Positions 39,425-53,680 of a stretch of DNA of 64,000 nt are shown here, one piece after another. A model generated the notes under the pieces. It was not told the DNA's origin. It did no database searches and saw nothing but the letters and a program-made list of their open reading frames with translations. The position numbers and the translations under genes were made by a program. Origin of the DNA: Auanema rhodensis (taxonomy: Eukaryota > Nematoda > Chromadorea > Rhabditida > Rhabditidae); NCBI GenBank assembly GCA_964057225.1, contig CAXKVF010000082.1, positions 186,001 through 250,000 on the forward strand, in the 5' to 3' direction. Within the stretch, counting starts at the first letter, position 1; every line of letters begins with the position of its first letter.

Positions 39425-42416
39425 AAGTCATGGTTACCATGAAGCAATATCAATAAAAATTTGTTTTTAGACTAATATGGACATGGGGAATCTAATTTTG
39501 AAAACCGCATCTCTTTATCTTTCACGTGAAGCGAGTTACATACCAAGTGCACATCACGTGTACATTTAATTAGCATAAATTAAAGTTCACGTAAATTTCA
39601 AAGTCATGGTTACCATGAACCAATATCAATAAAAATTTGTTTTTAGACTAATATGGACATGGGGAATCTAATTTTGAAAACCGCATCTCTTTATCTTTCA
39701 CGTGAAGCGAGTTACATACCAAGTGCACATCACGTGTACATTTAATTAGCATAAATTAAAGTTCACGTAAAATTCAAAGTCATGGTTACCATGCACCAAT
39801 ATCAATAAAAATTTGTTTTTAGACTAATATGGACATGGGGAATCTAATTTTGAAAACCGCATCTCTTTATCTTTCACGTGAAGCGAGTTACATACCAAGT
39901 GCACATCACGTGTACATTTAATTAGCATAAATTAAAGTTCACGTAAATTTCAAAGTCATGGTTACCATGAACCAATATCAATAAAAATTTGTTTTTAGAC
40001 TAATATGGACATGGGGAATCTAATTTTGAAAACCGCATCTCTTTATCTTTCACGTGAAGCGAGTTACATACCAAGTGCACATCACGTGTACATTTAATTA
40101 GCATAAATTAAAGTTCACGTAAATTTCAAAGTCATGGTTACCATGAACCAATATCAATAAAAATTTGTTTTTAGACTAATATGGACATGGGGAATCTAAT
40201 TTTGAAAACCGCATCTCTTTATCTTTCACGTGAAGCGAGTTACATACCAAGTGCACATCACGTGTACATTTAATTAGCATAAATTAAAGTTCACGTAAAT
40301 TTCAAAGTCATGGTTACCATGAAGCAATATCAATAAAAATTTGTTTTTAGACTAATATGGTCATGGGGAATCTAATTTTGAAAACCGCATCTCTTTATCT
40401 TTCACGTGAAGCGAGTTACATACCAAGTGCACATCACGTGTACATTTAATTAGCATAAATTAAAGTTCACGTAAATTTCAAAGTCATGGTTACCATGAAC
40501 CAATATCAATAAAAATTTGTTTTTAGACTAATATAGACATGGGGAATCTAATTTTGAAAACCGCATCTCTTTATCTTTCACGTGAAGCGAGTTACATACC
40601 AAGTGCACATCACGTGTACATTTAATTAGCATAAATTAAAGTTCACGTAAAATTCAAAGTCATGGTTACCATGCACCAATATCAATAAAAAATTGTTTTT
40701 AGACTAATATGGACATGGAGAATCTAATTTTGAAAACCGCATCTCTTTATCTTTCACGTGAAGCGAGTTACATACCAAGTGCACATCACGTGTACATTTA
40801 ATTAGCATAAATTAAAGTTCACGTAAATTTCAAAGTCATGGTTACCATGAACCAATATCAATAAAAATTTGTTTTTAGACTAATATGGACATGGGGAATC
40901 TAATTTTGAAAACCGCATCTCTTTATCTTTCACGTGAAGCGAGTTACATACCAAGTGCACATCACGTGTACATTTAATTAGCATAAATTAAAGTTCACGT
41001 AAAATTCAAAGTCATGGTTACCATGCACCAATATCAATAAAAATTTGTTTTTAGACTAATATGGACATGGAGAATCTAATTTTGAAAACCGCATCTCTTT
41101 ATCTTTCACGTGAAGCGAGTTACATACCAAGTGCACATCACGTGTACATTTAATTAGCATAAATTAAAGTTCACGTAAATTTCAAAGTCATGGTTACCAT
41201 GAACCAATATCAATAAAAATTTGTTTTTAGACTAATATAGACATGGGGAATCTAATTTTGAAAACCGCATCTCTTTATCTTTCACGTGAAGCGAGTTACA
41301 TACCAAGTGCACATCACGTGTACATTTAATTAGCATAAATTAAAGTTCACGTAAATTTCAAAGTCATGGTTACCATGAAGCAATATCAATAAAAATTTGT
41401 TTTTAGACTAATATGGTCATGGGGAATCTAATTTTGAAAACCGCATCTCTTTATCTTTCACGTGAAGCGAGTTACATACCAAGTGCACATCACGTGTACA
41501 TTTAATTAGCATAAATTAAAGTTCACGTAAATTTCAAAGTCATGGTTACCATGAACCAATATCAATAAAAATTTGTTTTTAGACTAATATGGACATGGGG
41601 AATCTAATTTTGAAAACCGCATCTCTTTATCTTTCACGTGAAGCGAGTTACATACCAAGTGCACATCACGTGTACATTTAATTAGCATAAATTAAAGTTC
41701 ACGTAAATTTCAAAGTCATGGTTACCATGAACCAATATCAATAAAAATTTGTTTTTAGACTAATATAGACATGGGGAATCTAATTTTGAAAACCGCATCT
41801 CTTTATCTTTCACGTGAAGCGAGTTACATACCAAGTGCACATCACGTGTACATTTAATTAGCATAAATTAAAGTTCACGTAAATTTCAAAGTCATGGTTA
41901 CCATGAACCAATATCAATAAAAATTTGTTTTTAGACTAATATGGACATGGGGAATCTAATTTTGAAAACCGCATCTCTTTATCTTTCACGTGAAGCGAGT
42001 TACATACCAAGTGCACATCACGTGTACATTTAATTAGCATAAATTAAAGTTCACGTAAATTTCAAAGTCATGGTTACCATGAACCAATATCAATAAAAAT
42101 TTGTTTTTAGACTAATATGGACATGGGGAATCTAATTTTGAAAACCGCATCTCTTTATCTTTCACGTGAAGCGAGTTACATACCAAGTGCACATCACGTG
42201 TACATTTAATTAGCATAAATTAAAGTTCACGTAAATTTCAAAGTCATGGTTACCATGAACCAATATCAATAAAAATTTGTTTTTAGACTAATATGGACAT
42301 GGGGAATCTAATTTTGAAAACCGCATCTCTTTATCTTTCACGTGAAGCGAGTTACATACCAAGTGCACATCACGTGTACATTTAATTAGCATAAATTAAA
42401 GTTCACGTAAATTTCA
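39425..42416. repeat. Short duplications with a57t, g55a and g63a markers
   Basis: K monomers with a57t (40,361 and 41,417) are 1,056 bp apart. Monomers with g55a occur at 40,535, 41,239 and 41,767 (steps of 4 and 3 monomers). A t172a followed by C g63a occurs at 40,481-40,832 and again at 40,833-41,184, a 352-bp step. The C at 40,657 has a private t36a (AAAAAATTG). The order from 40,481 to 41,360 is nearly symmetric in markers, suggesting several small exchanges. Confidence 0.7.
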
Positions 42417-43120
42417 AAGTCATGGTTACCATGCACCAATATCAATAAAAATTGGTTTTTAGACTAATATGGACATGGGGAATCTAATTTTGAAAACCGC
42501 ATCTCTTTATCTTTCACGTGAAGCGAGTTACATACCAAGTGCACATCACGTGTACATTTAATTAGCATAAATTAAAGTTCACGTAAATTTCAAAGTCATG
42601 GTTACCATGAACCAATATCAATAAAAATTTGTTTTTAGACTAATATGGACATGGGGAATCTAATTTTGAAAACCGCATCTCTTTATCTTTCACGTGAAGC
42701 GAGTTACATACCAAGTGCACATCACGTGTACATTTAATTAGCATAAATTAAAGTTCACGTAAATTTCAAAGTCATGGTTACCATGCACCAATATCAATAA
42801 AAATTGGTTTTTAGACTAATATGGACATGGGGAATCTAATTTTGAAAACCGCATCTCTTTATCTTTCACGTGAAGCGAGTTACATACCAAGTGCACATCA
42901 CGTGTACATTTAATTAGCATAAATTAAAGTTCACGTAAATTTCAAAGTCATGGTTACCATGAACCAATATCAATAAAAATTTGTTTTTAGACTAATATGG
43001 ACATGGGGAATCTAATTTTGAAAACCGCATCTCTTTATCTTTCACGTGAAGCGAGTTACATACCAAGTGCACATCACGTGTACATTTAATTAGCATAAAT
43101 TAAAGTTCACGTAAATTTCA
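42417..43120. repeat. C-A dimer HOR, two 352-bp units
   Basis: The C monomers at 42,417 and 42,769 both carry t38g (AAAATTGGTTTT), each followed by a plain A monomer. The same rare t38g C monomer appears again at 55,089, ahead of the relocated HOR copy there. Confidence 0.8.
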
Positions 43121-43648
43121 AAGTCATGGTTACCATGAACCAATATCAATAAAAATTTGTTTTTAGACTAATATGGACATGGGGAATCTAATTTTGAAAA
43201 CCGCATCTCTTTATCTTTCACGTGAAGCGAGTTACATACCAAGTGCACATCACGTGTACATTTAATTAGCATAAATTAAAGTTCACGTAAATTTCAAAGT
43301 CATGGTTACCATGAACCTATATCAATAAAAATTTGTTTTTAGACTAATATGGACATGGGGAATCTAATTTTGAAAACCGCATCTCTTTATCTTTCACGTG
43401 AAGCGAGTTACATACCAAGTGCACATCACGTGTACATTTAATTAGTATAAATTAAAGTTCACGTAAATTTCAAAGTCATGGTTACCATGCACCAATATCA
43501 ATAAAAATTTGTTTTTTGACTAATATGGACATGGGGAATCTAATTTTGAAAACCGCATCTCTTTATCTTTCACGTGAAGCGAGTTACATACCAAGTGCAC
43601 ATCACGTGTACATTTAATTAGCATAAATTAAAGTTCACGTAAATTTCA

Positions 43649-46600
43649 AAGTCATGGTTACCATGAACCAATATCAATAAAAATTTATTTTTAGACTAAT
43701 ATGGACATGGGGAATCTAATTTTGAAAACCGCATTTCTTTATCTTTCACGTGAAGCGAGTTACATACCAAGTGCACATCACGTGTACATTTAATTAGCAT
43801 AAATTAAAGTTCACGTAAAATTCAAAGTCATGGTTACCATGCACCAATATCAATAAAAATTTGTTTTTAGACTAATATGGACATGGAGAATCTAATTTTG
43901 AAAACCGCATCTCTTTATCTTTCACGTGAAGCGAGTTACATACCAAGTGCACATCACGTGTACATTTAATTAGCATAAATTAAAGTTCACGTAAATTTCA
44001 AAGTCATGGTTACCATGAACCAATATCAATAAAAATTTGTTTTTAGACTAATATGGACATGGGGAATCTAATTTTGAAAACCGCATCTCTTTATCTTTCA
44101 CGTGAAGCGAGTTACATACCAAGTGCTTATCACGTGTACATTTAATTAGCATAAATTAAAGTTCACGTAAATTTCAAAGTCATGGTTACCATGAACCAAT
44201 ATCAATAAAAATTTGTTTTTAGACTAATATGGACATGGGGAATCTAATTTTGAAAACCGCATCTCTTTATCTTTCATGTGAAGCGAGTTACATACCAAGT
44301 GCACATCACGTGTACATTTAATTAGCATAAATTAAAGTTCACGTAAATTTCAAAGTCATGGTTACCATGCACCAATATCAATAAAAATTTGTTTTTAGAC
44401 TAATATGGACATGGGGAATCTAATTTTGAAAACCGCATCTCTTTATCTTTCACGTGAAGCGAGTTACATACCAAGTGCACATCACGTGTACATTTAATTA
44501 GCATAAATTAAAGTTCACGTAAATTTCAAAGTCATGGTTACCATGAACCTATATCAATAAAAATTTGTTTTTAGACTAATATGGACATGGGGAATCTAAT
44601 TTTGAAAACCGCATCTCTTTATCTTTCACGTGAAGCGAGTTACATACCAAGTGCACATCACGTGTACATTTAATTAGCATAAATTAAAGTTCACGTAAAT
44701 TTCAAAGTCATGGTTACCATGAACCTATATCAATAAAAATTTGTTTTTAGACTAATATGGACATGGGGAATCTAATTTTGAAAACCGCATCTCTTTATCT
44801 TTCACGTGAAGCGAGTTACATACCAAGTGCACATCACGTGTACATTTAATTAGCATAAATTAAAGTTCACGTAAATTTCAAAGTCATGGTTACCATGCAC
44901 CAATATCAATAAAAATTTGTTTTTAGACTAATATGGACATGGGGAATCTAATTTTGAAAACCGCATCTCTTTATCTTTCACGTGAAGCGAGTTACATACC
45001 AAGTGCACATCACGTGTACATTTAATTAGCATAAATTAAAGTTCACGTAAATTTCAAAGTCATGGTTACCATGAACCAATATCAATAAAAATTTATTTTT
45101 AGACTAATATGGACATGGGGAATCTAATTTTGAAAACCGCATTTCTTTATCTTTCACGTGAAGCGAGTTACATACCAAGTGCACATCACGTGTACATTTA
45201 ATTAGCATAAATTAAAGTTCACGTAAAATTCAAAGTCATGGTTACCATGCACCAATATCAATAAAAATTTGTTTTTAGACTAATATGGACATGGAGAATC
45301 TAATTTTGAAAACCGCATCTCTTTATCTTTCACGTGAAGCGAGTTACATACCAAGTGCACATCACGTGTACATTTAATTAGCATAAATTAAAGTTCACGT
45401 AAATTTCAAAGTCATGGTTACCATGAACCAATATCAATAAAAATTTGTTTTTAGACTAATATGGACATGGGGAATCTAATTTTGAAAACCGCATCTCTTT
45501 ATCTTTCACGTGAAGCGAGTTACATACCAAGTGCTTATCACGTGTACATTTAATTAGCATAAATTAAAGTTCACGTAAATTTCAAAGTCATGGTTACCAT
45601 GAACCAATATCAATAAAAATTTGTTTTTAGACTAATATGGACATGGGGAATCTAATTTTGAAAACCGCATCTCTTTATCTTTCACGTGAAGCGAGTTACA
45701 TACCAAGTGCACATCACGTGTACATTTAATTAGCATAAATTAAAGTTCACGTAAATTTCAAAGTCATGGTTACCATGCACCAATATCAATAAAAATTTGT
45801 TTTTAGACTAATATGGACATGGGGAATCTAATTTTGAAAACCGCATCTCTTTATCTTTCACGTGAAGCGAGTTACATACCAAGTGCACATCACGTGTACA
45901 TTTAATTAGCATAAATTAAAGTTCACGTAAATTTCAAAGTCATGGTTACCATGAACCTATATCAATAAAAATTTGTTTTTAGACTAATATGGACATGGGG
46001 AATCTAATTTTGAAAACCGCATCTCTTTATCTTTCACGTGAAGCGAGTTACATACCAAGTGCACATCACGTGTACATTTAATTAGCATAAATTAAAGTTC
46101 ACGTAAATTTCAAAGTCATGGTTACCATGAACCTATATCAATAAAAATTTGTTTTTAGACTAATATGGACATGGGGAATCTAATTTTGAAAACCGCATCT
46201 CTTTATCTTTCACGTGAAGCGAGTTACATACCAAGTGCACATCACGTGTACATTTAATTAGCATAAATTAAAGTTCACGTAAATTTCAAAGTCATGGTTA
46301 CCATGCACCAATATCAATAAAAATTTGTTTTTAGACTAATATGGACATGGGGAATCTAATTTTGAAAACCGCATCTCTTTATCTTTCACGTGAAGCGAGT
46401 TACATACCAAGTGCACATCACGTGTACATTTAATTAGCATAAATTAAAGTTCACGTAAATTTCAAAGTCATGGTTACCATGAACCAATATCAATAAAAAT
46501 TTGTTTTTAGACCAATATGGACATGGGGAATCTAATTTTGAAAACCGCATCTCTTTATCTTTCACGTGAAGCGAGTTACATACCAAGTGCACATCACGTG

Positions 46601-49600
46601 TACATTTAATTAGCATAAATTAAAGTTCACGTAAATTTCAAAGTCATGGTTACCATGAACCAATATCAATAAAAATTTGTTTTTAGACTAATATGGACAT
46701 GGGGAATCTAATTTTGAAAACCGCATCTCTTTATCTTTCACGTGAAGCGAGTTACATACCAAGTGCACATCACGTGTACATTTAATTAGCATAAATTAAA
46801 GTTCACGTAAATTTCAAAGTCATGGTTACCATGAACCAATATCAATAAAAATTTATTTTTAGACTAATATGGACATGGGGAATCTAATTTTGAAAACCGC
46901 ATTTCTTTATCTTTCACGTGAAGCGAGTTACATACCAAGTGCACATCACGTGTACATTTAATTAGCATAAATTAAAGTTCACGTAAAATTCAAAGTCATG
47001 GTTACCATGCACCAATATCAATAAAAATTTGTTTTTAGACTAATATGGACATGGAGAATCTAATTTTGAAAACCGCATCTCTTTATCTTTCACGTGAAGC
47101 GAGTTACATACCAAGTGCACATCACGTGTACATTTAATTAGCATAAATTAAAGTTCACGTAAATTTCAAAGTCATGGTTACCATGAACCAATATCAATAA
47201 AAATTTGTTTTTAGACTAATATGGACATGGGGAATCTAATTTTGAAAACCGCATCTCTTTATCTTTCACGTGAAGCGAGTTACATACCAAGTGCTTATCA
47301 CGTGTACATTTAATTAGCATAAATTAAAGTTCACGTAAATTTCAAAGTCATGGTTACCATGAACCAATATCAATAAAAATTTGTTTTTAGACTAATATGG
47401 ACATGGGGAATCTAATTTTGAAAACCGCATCTCTTTATCTTTCACGTGAAGCGAGTTACATACCAAGTGCACATCACGTGTACATTTAATTAGCATAAAT
47501 TAAAGTTCACGTAAATTTCAAAGTCATGGTTACCATGCACCAATATCAATAAAAATTTGTTTTTAGATTAATATGGACATGGGGAATCTAATTTTGAAAA
47601 CCGCATCTCTTTATCTTTCACGTGAAGCGAGTTACATACCAAGTGCACATCACGTGTACATTTAATTAGCATAAATTAAAGTTCACGTAAATTTCAAAGT
47701 CATGGTTACCATGAACCTATATCAATAAAAATTTGTTTTTAGACTAATATGGACATGGGGAATCTAATTTTGAAAACCGCATCTCTTTATCTTTCACGTG
47801 AAGCGAGTTACATACCAAGTGCACATCACGTGTACATTTAATTAGCATAAATTAAAGTTCACGTAAATTTCAAAGTCATGGTTACCATGAACCTATATCA
47901 ATAAAAATTTGTTTTTAGACTAATATGGACATGGGGAATCTAATTTTGAAAACCGCATCTCTTTATCTTTCACGTGAAGCGAGTTACATACCAAGTGCAC
48001 ATCACGTGTACATTTAATTAGCATAAATTAAAGTTCACGTAAATTTCAAAGTCATGGTTACCATGCACCAATATCAATAAAAATTTGTTTTTAGACTAAT
48101 ATGGACATGGGGAATCTAATTTTGAAAACCGCATCTCTTTATCTTTCACGTGAAGCGAGTTACATACCAAGTGCACATCACGTGTACATTTAATTAGCAT
48201 AAATTAAAGTTCACGTAAATTTCAAAGTCATGGTTACCATGCACCAATATCAATAAAAATTTGTTTTTAGACTAATATGGACATGGGGAATCTAATTTTG
48301 AAAACCGCATCTCTTTATCTTTCACGTGAAGCGAGTTACATACCAAGTGCACATCACTTGTACATTTAATTAGCATAAATTAAAGTTCACGTAAATTTCA
48401 AAGTCATGGTTACCATGAACCAATATCAATAAAAATTTATTTTTAGACTAATATGGACATGGGGAATCTAATTTTGAAAACCGCATTTCTTTATCTTTCA
48501 CGTGAAGCGAGTTACATACCAAGTGCACATCACGTGTACATTTAATTAGCATAAATTAAAGTTCACGTAAAATTCAAAGTCATGGTTACCATGCACCAAT
48601 ATCAATAAAAATTTGTTTTTAGACTAATATGGACATGGAGAATCTAATTTTGAAAACCGCATCTCTTTATCTTTCACGTGAAGCGAGTTACATACCAAGT
48701 GCACATCACGTGTACATTTAATTAGCATAAATTAAAGTTCACGTAAATTTCAAAGTCATGGTTACCATGAACCAATATCAATAAAAATTTGTTTTTAGAC
48801 TAATATGGACATGGGGAATCTAATTTTGAAAACCGCATCTCTTTATCTTTCACGTGAAGCGAGTTACATACCAAGTGCTTATCACGTGTACATTTAATTA
48901 GCATAAATTAAAGTTCACGTAAATTTCAAAGTCATGGTTACCATGAACCAATATCAATAAAAATTTGTTTTTAGACTAATATGGACATGGGGAATCTAAT
49001 TTTGAAAACCGCATCTCTTTATCTTTCACGTGAAGCGAGTTACATACCAAGTGCACATCACGTGTACATTTAATTAGCATAAATTAAAGTTCACGTAAAT
49101 TTCAAAGTCATGGTTACCATGCACCAATATCAATAAAAATTTGTTTTTAGACTAATATGGACATGGGGAATCTAATTTTGAAAACCGCATCTCTTTATCT
49201 TTCACGTGAAGCGAGTTACATACCAAGTGCACATCACGTGTACATTTAATTAGCATAAATTAAAGTTCACGTAAATTTCAAAGTCATGGTTACCATGAAC
49301 CTATATCAATAAAAATTTGTTTTTAGACTAATATGGACATGGGGAATCTAATTTTGAAAACCGCATCTCTTTATCTTTCACGTGAAGCGAGTTACATACC
49401 AAGTGCACATCACGTGTACATTTAATTAGCATAAATTAAAGTTCACGTAAATTTCAAAGTCATGGTTACCATGAACCTATATCAATAAAAATTTGTTTTT
49501 AGACTAATATGGACATGGGGAATCTAATTTTGAAAACCGCATCTCTTTATCTTTCACGTGAAGCGAGTTACATACCAAGTGCACATCACGTGTACATTTA

Positions 49601-49984
49601 ATTAGCATAAATTAAAGTTCACGTAAATTTCAAAGTCATGGTTACCATGCACCAATATCAATAAAAATTTGTTTTTAGACTAATATGGACATGGGGAATC
49701 TAATTTTGAAAACCGCATCTCTTTATCTTTCACGTGAAGCGAGTTACATACCAAGTGCACATCACGTGTACATTTAATTAGCATAAATTAAAGTTCACGT
49801 AAATTTCAAAGTCATGGTTACCATGAACCAATATCAATAAAAATTTGTTTTTAGACCAATATGGACATGGGGAATCTAATTTTGAAAACCGCATCTCTTT
49901 ATCTTTCACGTGAAGCGAGTTACATACCAAGTGCACATCACGTGTACATTTAATTAGCATAAATTAAAGTTCACGTAAATTTCA
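43649..49984. repeat. 8-monomer HOR in four copies of different length
   Basis: The core order is A g39a+c87t+t172a; C g63a; A with a127t and c128t (GTGCTTATC); A; C; T; T; C. Copies start at 43,649, 45,057, 46,817 and 48,401, set by g39a at 43,687, 45,095, 46,855 and 48,439. Steps are 1,408, 1,760 and 1,584 bp (8, 10 and 9 monomers). The second copy gains A t49c and A at its end, the third gains one C (g134t), and the fourth gains A t49c at 49,809 and leads into the next block. Private changes include the c101t near 44,277 and the GATTAAT change near 47,568. Confidence 0.93.
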
Positions 49985-52900
49985 AAGTCATGGTTACCAT
50001 GAACCAATATCAATAAAAATTTGTTTTTAGACTAATATGGACATGGGGAATCTAATTTTGAAAACCGCATCTTTTTATCTTTCACGTGAAGCGAGTTACA
50101 TACCAAGTGCACATCACGTGTACATTTAATTAGCATAAATTAAAGTTCACGTAAATTTCAAAGTCATGGTTACCATGAACCTATATCAATAAAAATTTGT
50201 TTTTAGACTAATATGGACATGGGGAATCTAATTTTGAAAACCGCATCTCTTTAGCTTTCACGTGAAGCGAGTTACATACCAAGTGCACATCACGTGTACA
50301 TTTAATTAGCATAAATTAAAGTTCACGTAAATTTCAAAGTCATGGTTACCATGAACCAATATCAATAAAAATTTGTTTCTAGACTAATATGGACATGGGG
50401 AATCTAATTTTGAAAACCGCATCTCTTTATCTTTCACGTGAAGCGAGTTACATACCAAGTGCACATCACGTGTACATTTAATTAGCATAAATTAAAGTTC
50501 ACGTAAATTTCAAAGTCATGGTTACCATGAACCAATATCAATGAAAATTTGTTTTTAGACTAATATGGACATGGGGAATCTAATTTTGGAAACCGCATCT
50601 CTTTATCTTTCACGTGAAGCGAGTTACATACCAAGTGCACATCACGTGTACATTTAATTAGCATAAATTAAAGTTCACGTAAATTTCAAAGTCATGGTTA
50701 CCATGAAGCAATATCAATAAAAATTTGTTTTTAGACTAATATGGACATGTGGAATCTAATTTTGAAAACCGCATCTCTTTATCTTTCACGTGAAGCGAGT
50801 TACATACCAAGTGCACATCACGTGTACATTTAATTAGCATAAATTAAAGTTCACGTAAATTTCAAAGTCATGGTTACCATGAACCAATATCAATAAAAAT
50901 TTGTTTTTAGACTAATATGGACATGGGGAATCTAATTTTGAAAACCGCATCTCTTTATCTTTCACGTGAAGCGAGTTACATACCAAGTGCACATCACGTG
51001 TACATTTAATTAGCATAAATTAAAGTTCACGTAAATTTCAAAGTCATGGTTACCATAAACCAATATCAATAAAAATTTGTTTTTAGACTAATATGGACAT
51101 GGGGAATCTAATTTTGAAAACCGCATTTCTTTATCTTTCACGTGAAGCGAGTTACATACCAAGTGCACATCACGTGTACATTTAATTAGCATAAATTAAA
51201 GTTCACGTAAATTTCAAAGTCATGGTTACCATGCACCAATATCAATAAAAATTTGTTTTTAGACTAATATGGACATGGGGAATCTAATTTTGAAAACCGC
51301 ATCTCTTTATCTTTCACGTGAAGCGAGTTACATACCAAGTGCACATCACGTGTACATTTAATTAGCATAAATTAAAGTTCACGTAAATTTCAAAGTCATG
51401 GTTACCATGAACCAATATCAATAAAAATTTGTTTTTAGACCAATATGGACATGGGGAATCTAATTTTGAAAACCGCATCTCTTTATCTTTCACGTGAAGC
51501 GAGTTACATACCAAGTGCACATCACGTGTACATTTAATTAGCATAAATTAAAGTTCACGTAAATTTCAAAGTCATGGTTACCATGAAGCAATATCAATAA
51601 AAATTTGTTTTTAGACTAATATGGACATGTGGAATCTAATTTTGAAAACCGCATCTCTTTATCTTTCACGTGAAGCGAGTTACATACCAAGTGCACATCA
51701 CGTGTACATTTAATTAGCATAAATTAAAGTTCACGTAAATTTCAAAGTCATGGTTACCATGAACCAATATCAATAAAAATTTGTTTTTAGACTAATATGG
51801 ACATGGGGAATCTAATTTTGAAAACCGCATCTCTTTATCTTTCACGTGAAGCGAGTTACATACCAAGTGCACATCACGTGTACATTTAATTAGCATAAAT
51901 TAAAGTTCACGTAAATTTCAAAGTCATGGTTACCATAAACCAATATCAATAAAAATTTGTTTTTAGACTAATATGGACATGGGGAATCTAATTTTGAAAA
52001 CCGCATTTCTTTATCTTTCACGTGAAGCGAGTTACATACCAAGTGCACATCACGTGTACATTTAATTAGCATAAATTAAAGTTCACGTAAATTTCAAAGT
52101 CATGGTTACCATGCACCAATATCAATAAAAATTTGTTTTTAGACTAATATGGACATGGGGAATCTAATTTTGAAAACCGCATCTCTTTATCTTTCACGTG
52201 AAGCGAGTTACATACCAAGTGCACATCACGTGTACATTTAATTAGCATAAATTAAAGTTCACGTAAATTTCAAAGTCATGGTTACCATGAACCAATATCA
52301 ATAAAAATTTGTTTTTAGACCAATATGGACATGGGGAATCTAATTTTGAAAACCGCATCTCTTTATCTTTCACGTGAAGCGAGTTACATACCAAGTGCAC
52401 ATCACGTGTACATTTAATTAGCATAAATTAAAGTTCACGTAAATTTCAAAGTCATGGTTACCATGAACCAATATCAATAAAAATTTGTTTTTAGACTAAT
52501 ATGGACATGGGGAATCTAATTTTGAAAACCGCATCTTTTTATCTTTCACGTGAAGCGAGTTACATACCAAGTGCACATCACGTGTACATTTAATTAGCAT
52601 AAATTAAAGTTCACGTAAATTTCAAAGTCATGGTTACCATGAACCTATATCAATAAAAATTTGTTTTTAGACTAATATGGACATGGGGAATCTAATTTTG
52701 AAAACCGCATCTCTTTATCTTTCACGTGAAGCGAGTTACATACCAAGTGCACATCACGTGTACATTTAATTAGCATAAATTAAAGTTCACGTAAATTTCA
52801 AAGTCATGGTTACCATGAACCAATATCAATAAAAATTTGTTTCTAGACTAATATGGACATGGGGAATCTAATTTTGAAAACCGCATCTCTTTATCTTTCA

Positions 52901-53680
52901 CGTGAAGCGAGTTACATACCAAGTGCACATCACGTGTACATTTAATTAGCATAAATTAAAGTTCACGTAAATTTCAAAGTCATGGTTACCATGAACCAAT
53001 ATCAATGAAAATTTGTTTTTAGACTAATATGGACATGGGGAATCTAATTTTGGAAACCGCATCTCTTTATCTTTCACGTGAAGCGAGTTACATACCAAGT
53101 GCACATCACGTGTACATTTAATTAGCATAAATTAAAGTTCACGTAAATTTCAAAGTCATGGTTACCATGAAGCAATATCAATAAAAATTTGTTTTTAGAC
53201 TAATATGGACATGTGGAATCTAATTTTGAAAACCGCATCTCTTTATCTTTCACGTGAAGCGAGTTACATACCAAGTGCACATCACGTGTACATTTAATTA
53301 GCATAAATTAAAGTTCACGTAAATTTCAAAGTCATGGTTACCATGAACCAATATCAATAAAAATTTGTTTTTAGACTAATATGGACATGGGGAATCTAAT
53401 TTTGAAAACCGCATCTCTTTATCTTTCACGTGAAGCGAGTTACATACCAAGTGCACATCACGTGTACATTTAATTAGCATAAATTAAAGTTCACGTAAAT
53501 TTCAAAGTCATGGTTACCATAAACCAATATCAATAAAAATTTGTTTTTAGACTAATATGGACATGGGGAATCTAATTTTGAAAACCGCATTTCTTTATCT
53601 TTCACGTGAAGCGAGTTACATACCAAGTGCACATCACGTGTACATTTAATTAGCATAAATTAAAGTTCACGTAAATTTCA
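49809..53680. repeat. 14-monomer (2,464-bp) duplication with inner 5-monomer doublet
   Basis: A t49c; A c89t; T; A TTTCTAGAC; A with CAATGAAAA and a77g; K g62t; A; A with ATAAAC and c87t runs from 49,809 to 51,216 and again from 52,273 to 53,680, a 2,464-bp step. Inside, K g62t; A; A ATAAAC+c87t; C; A t49c at 50,689-51,568 is repeated at 51,569-52,448 (880 bp). The 50,161 monomer has a private change giving TTTAGCTTTC. The inner doublet explains why t49c monomers lie at 49,857, 51,441 and 52,321. Confidence 0.9.

Noticed and set aside
46434-46616. 60-codon minus-strand open reading frame, with identical copies at 49,778-49,960, 51,362-51,544 and 52,242-52,424
   Set aside because: Each lies inside satellite monomers. 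In an ordinary monomer the same frame stops after 34 codons at the TAG complementary to CTA (positions 48-50). The single change t49c in four related monomers turns that stop into TGG and lets the frame run on to the next monomer's stop. The identical proteins reflect HOR duplication, not selection. There is no domain, no gene context and no other support for coding.
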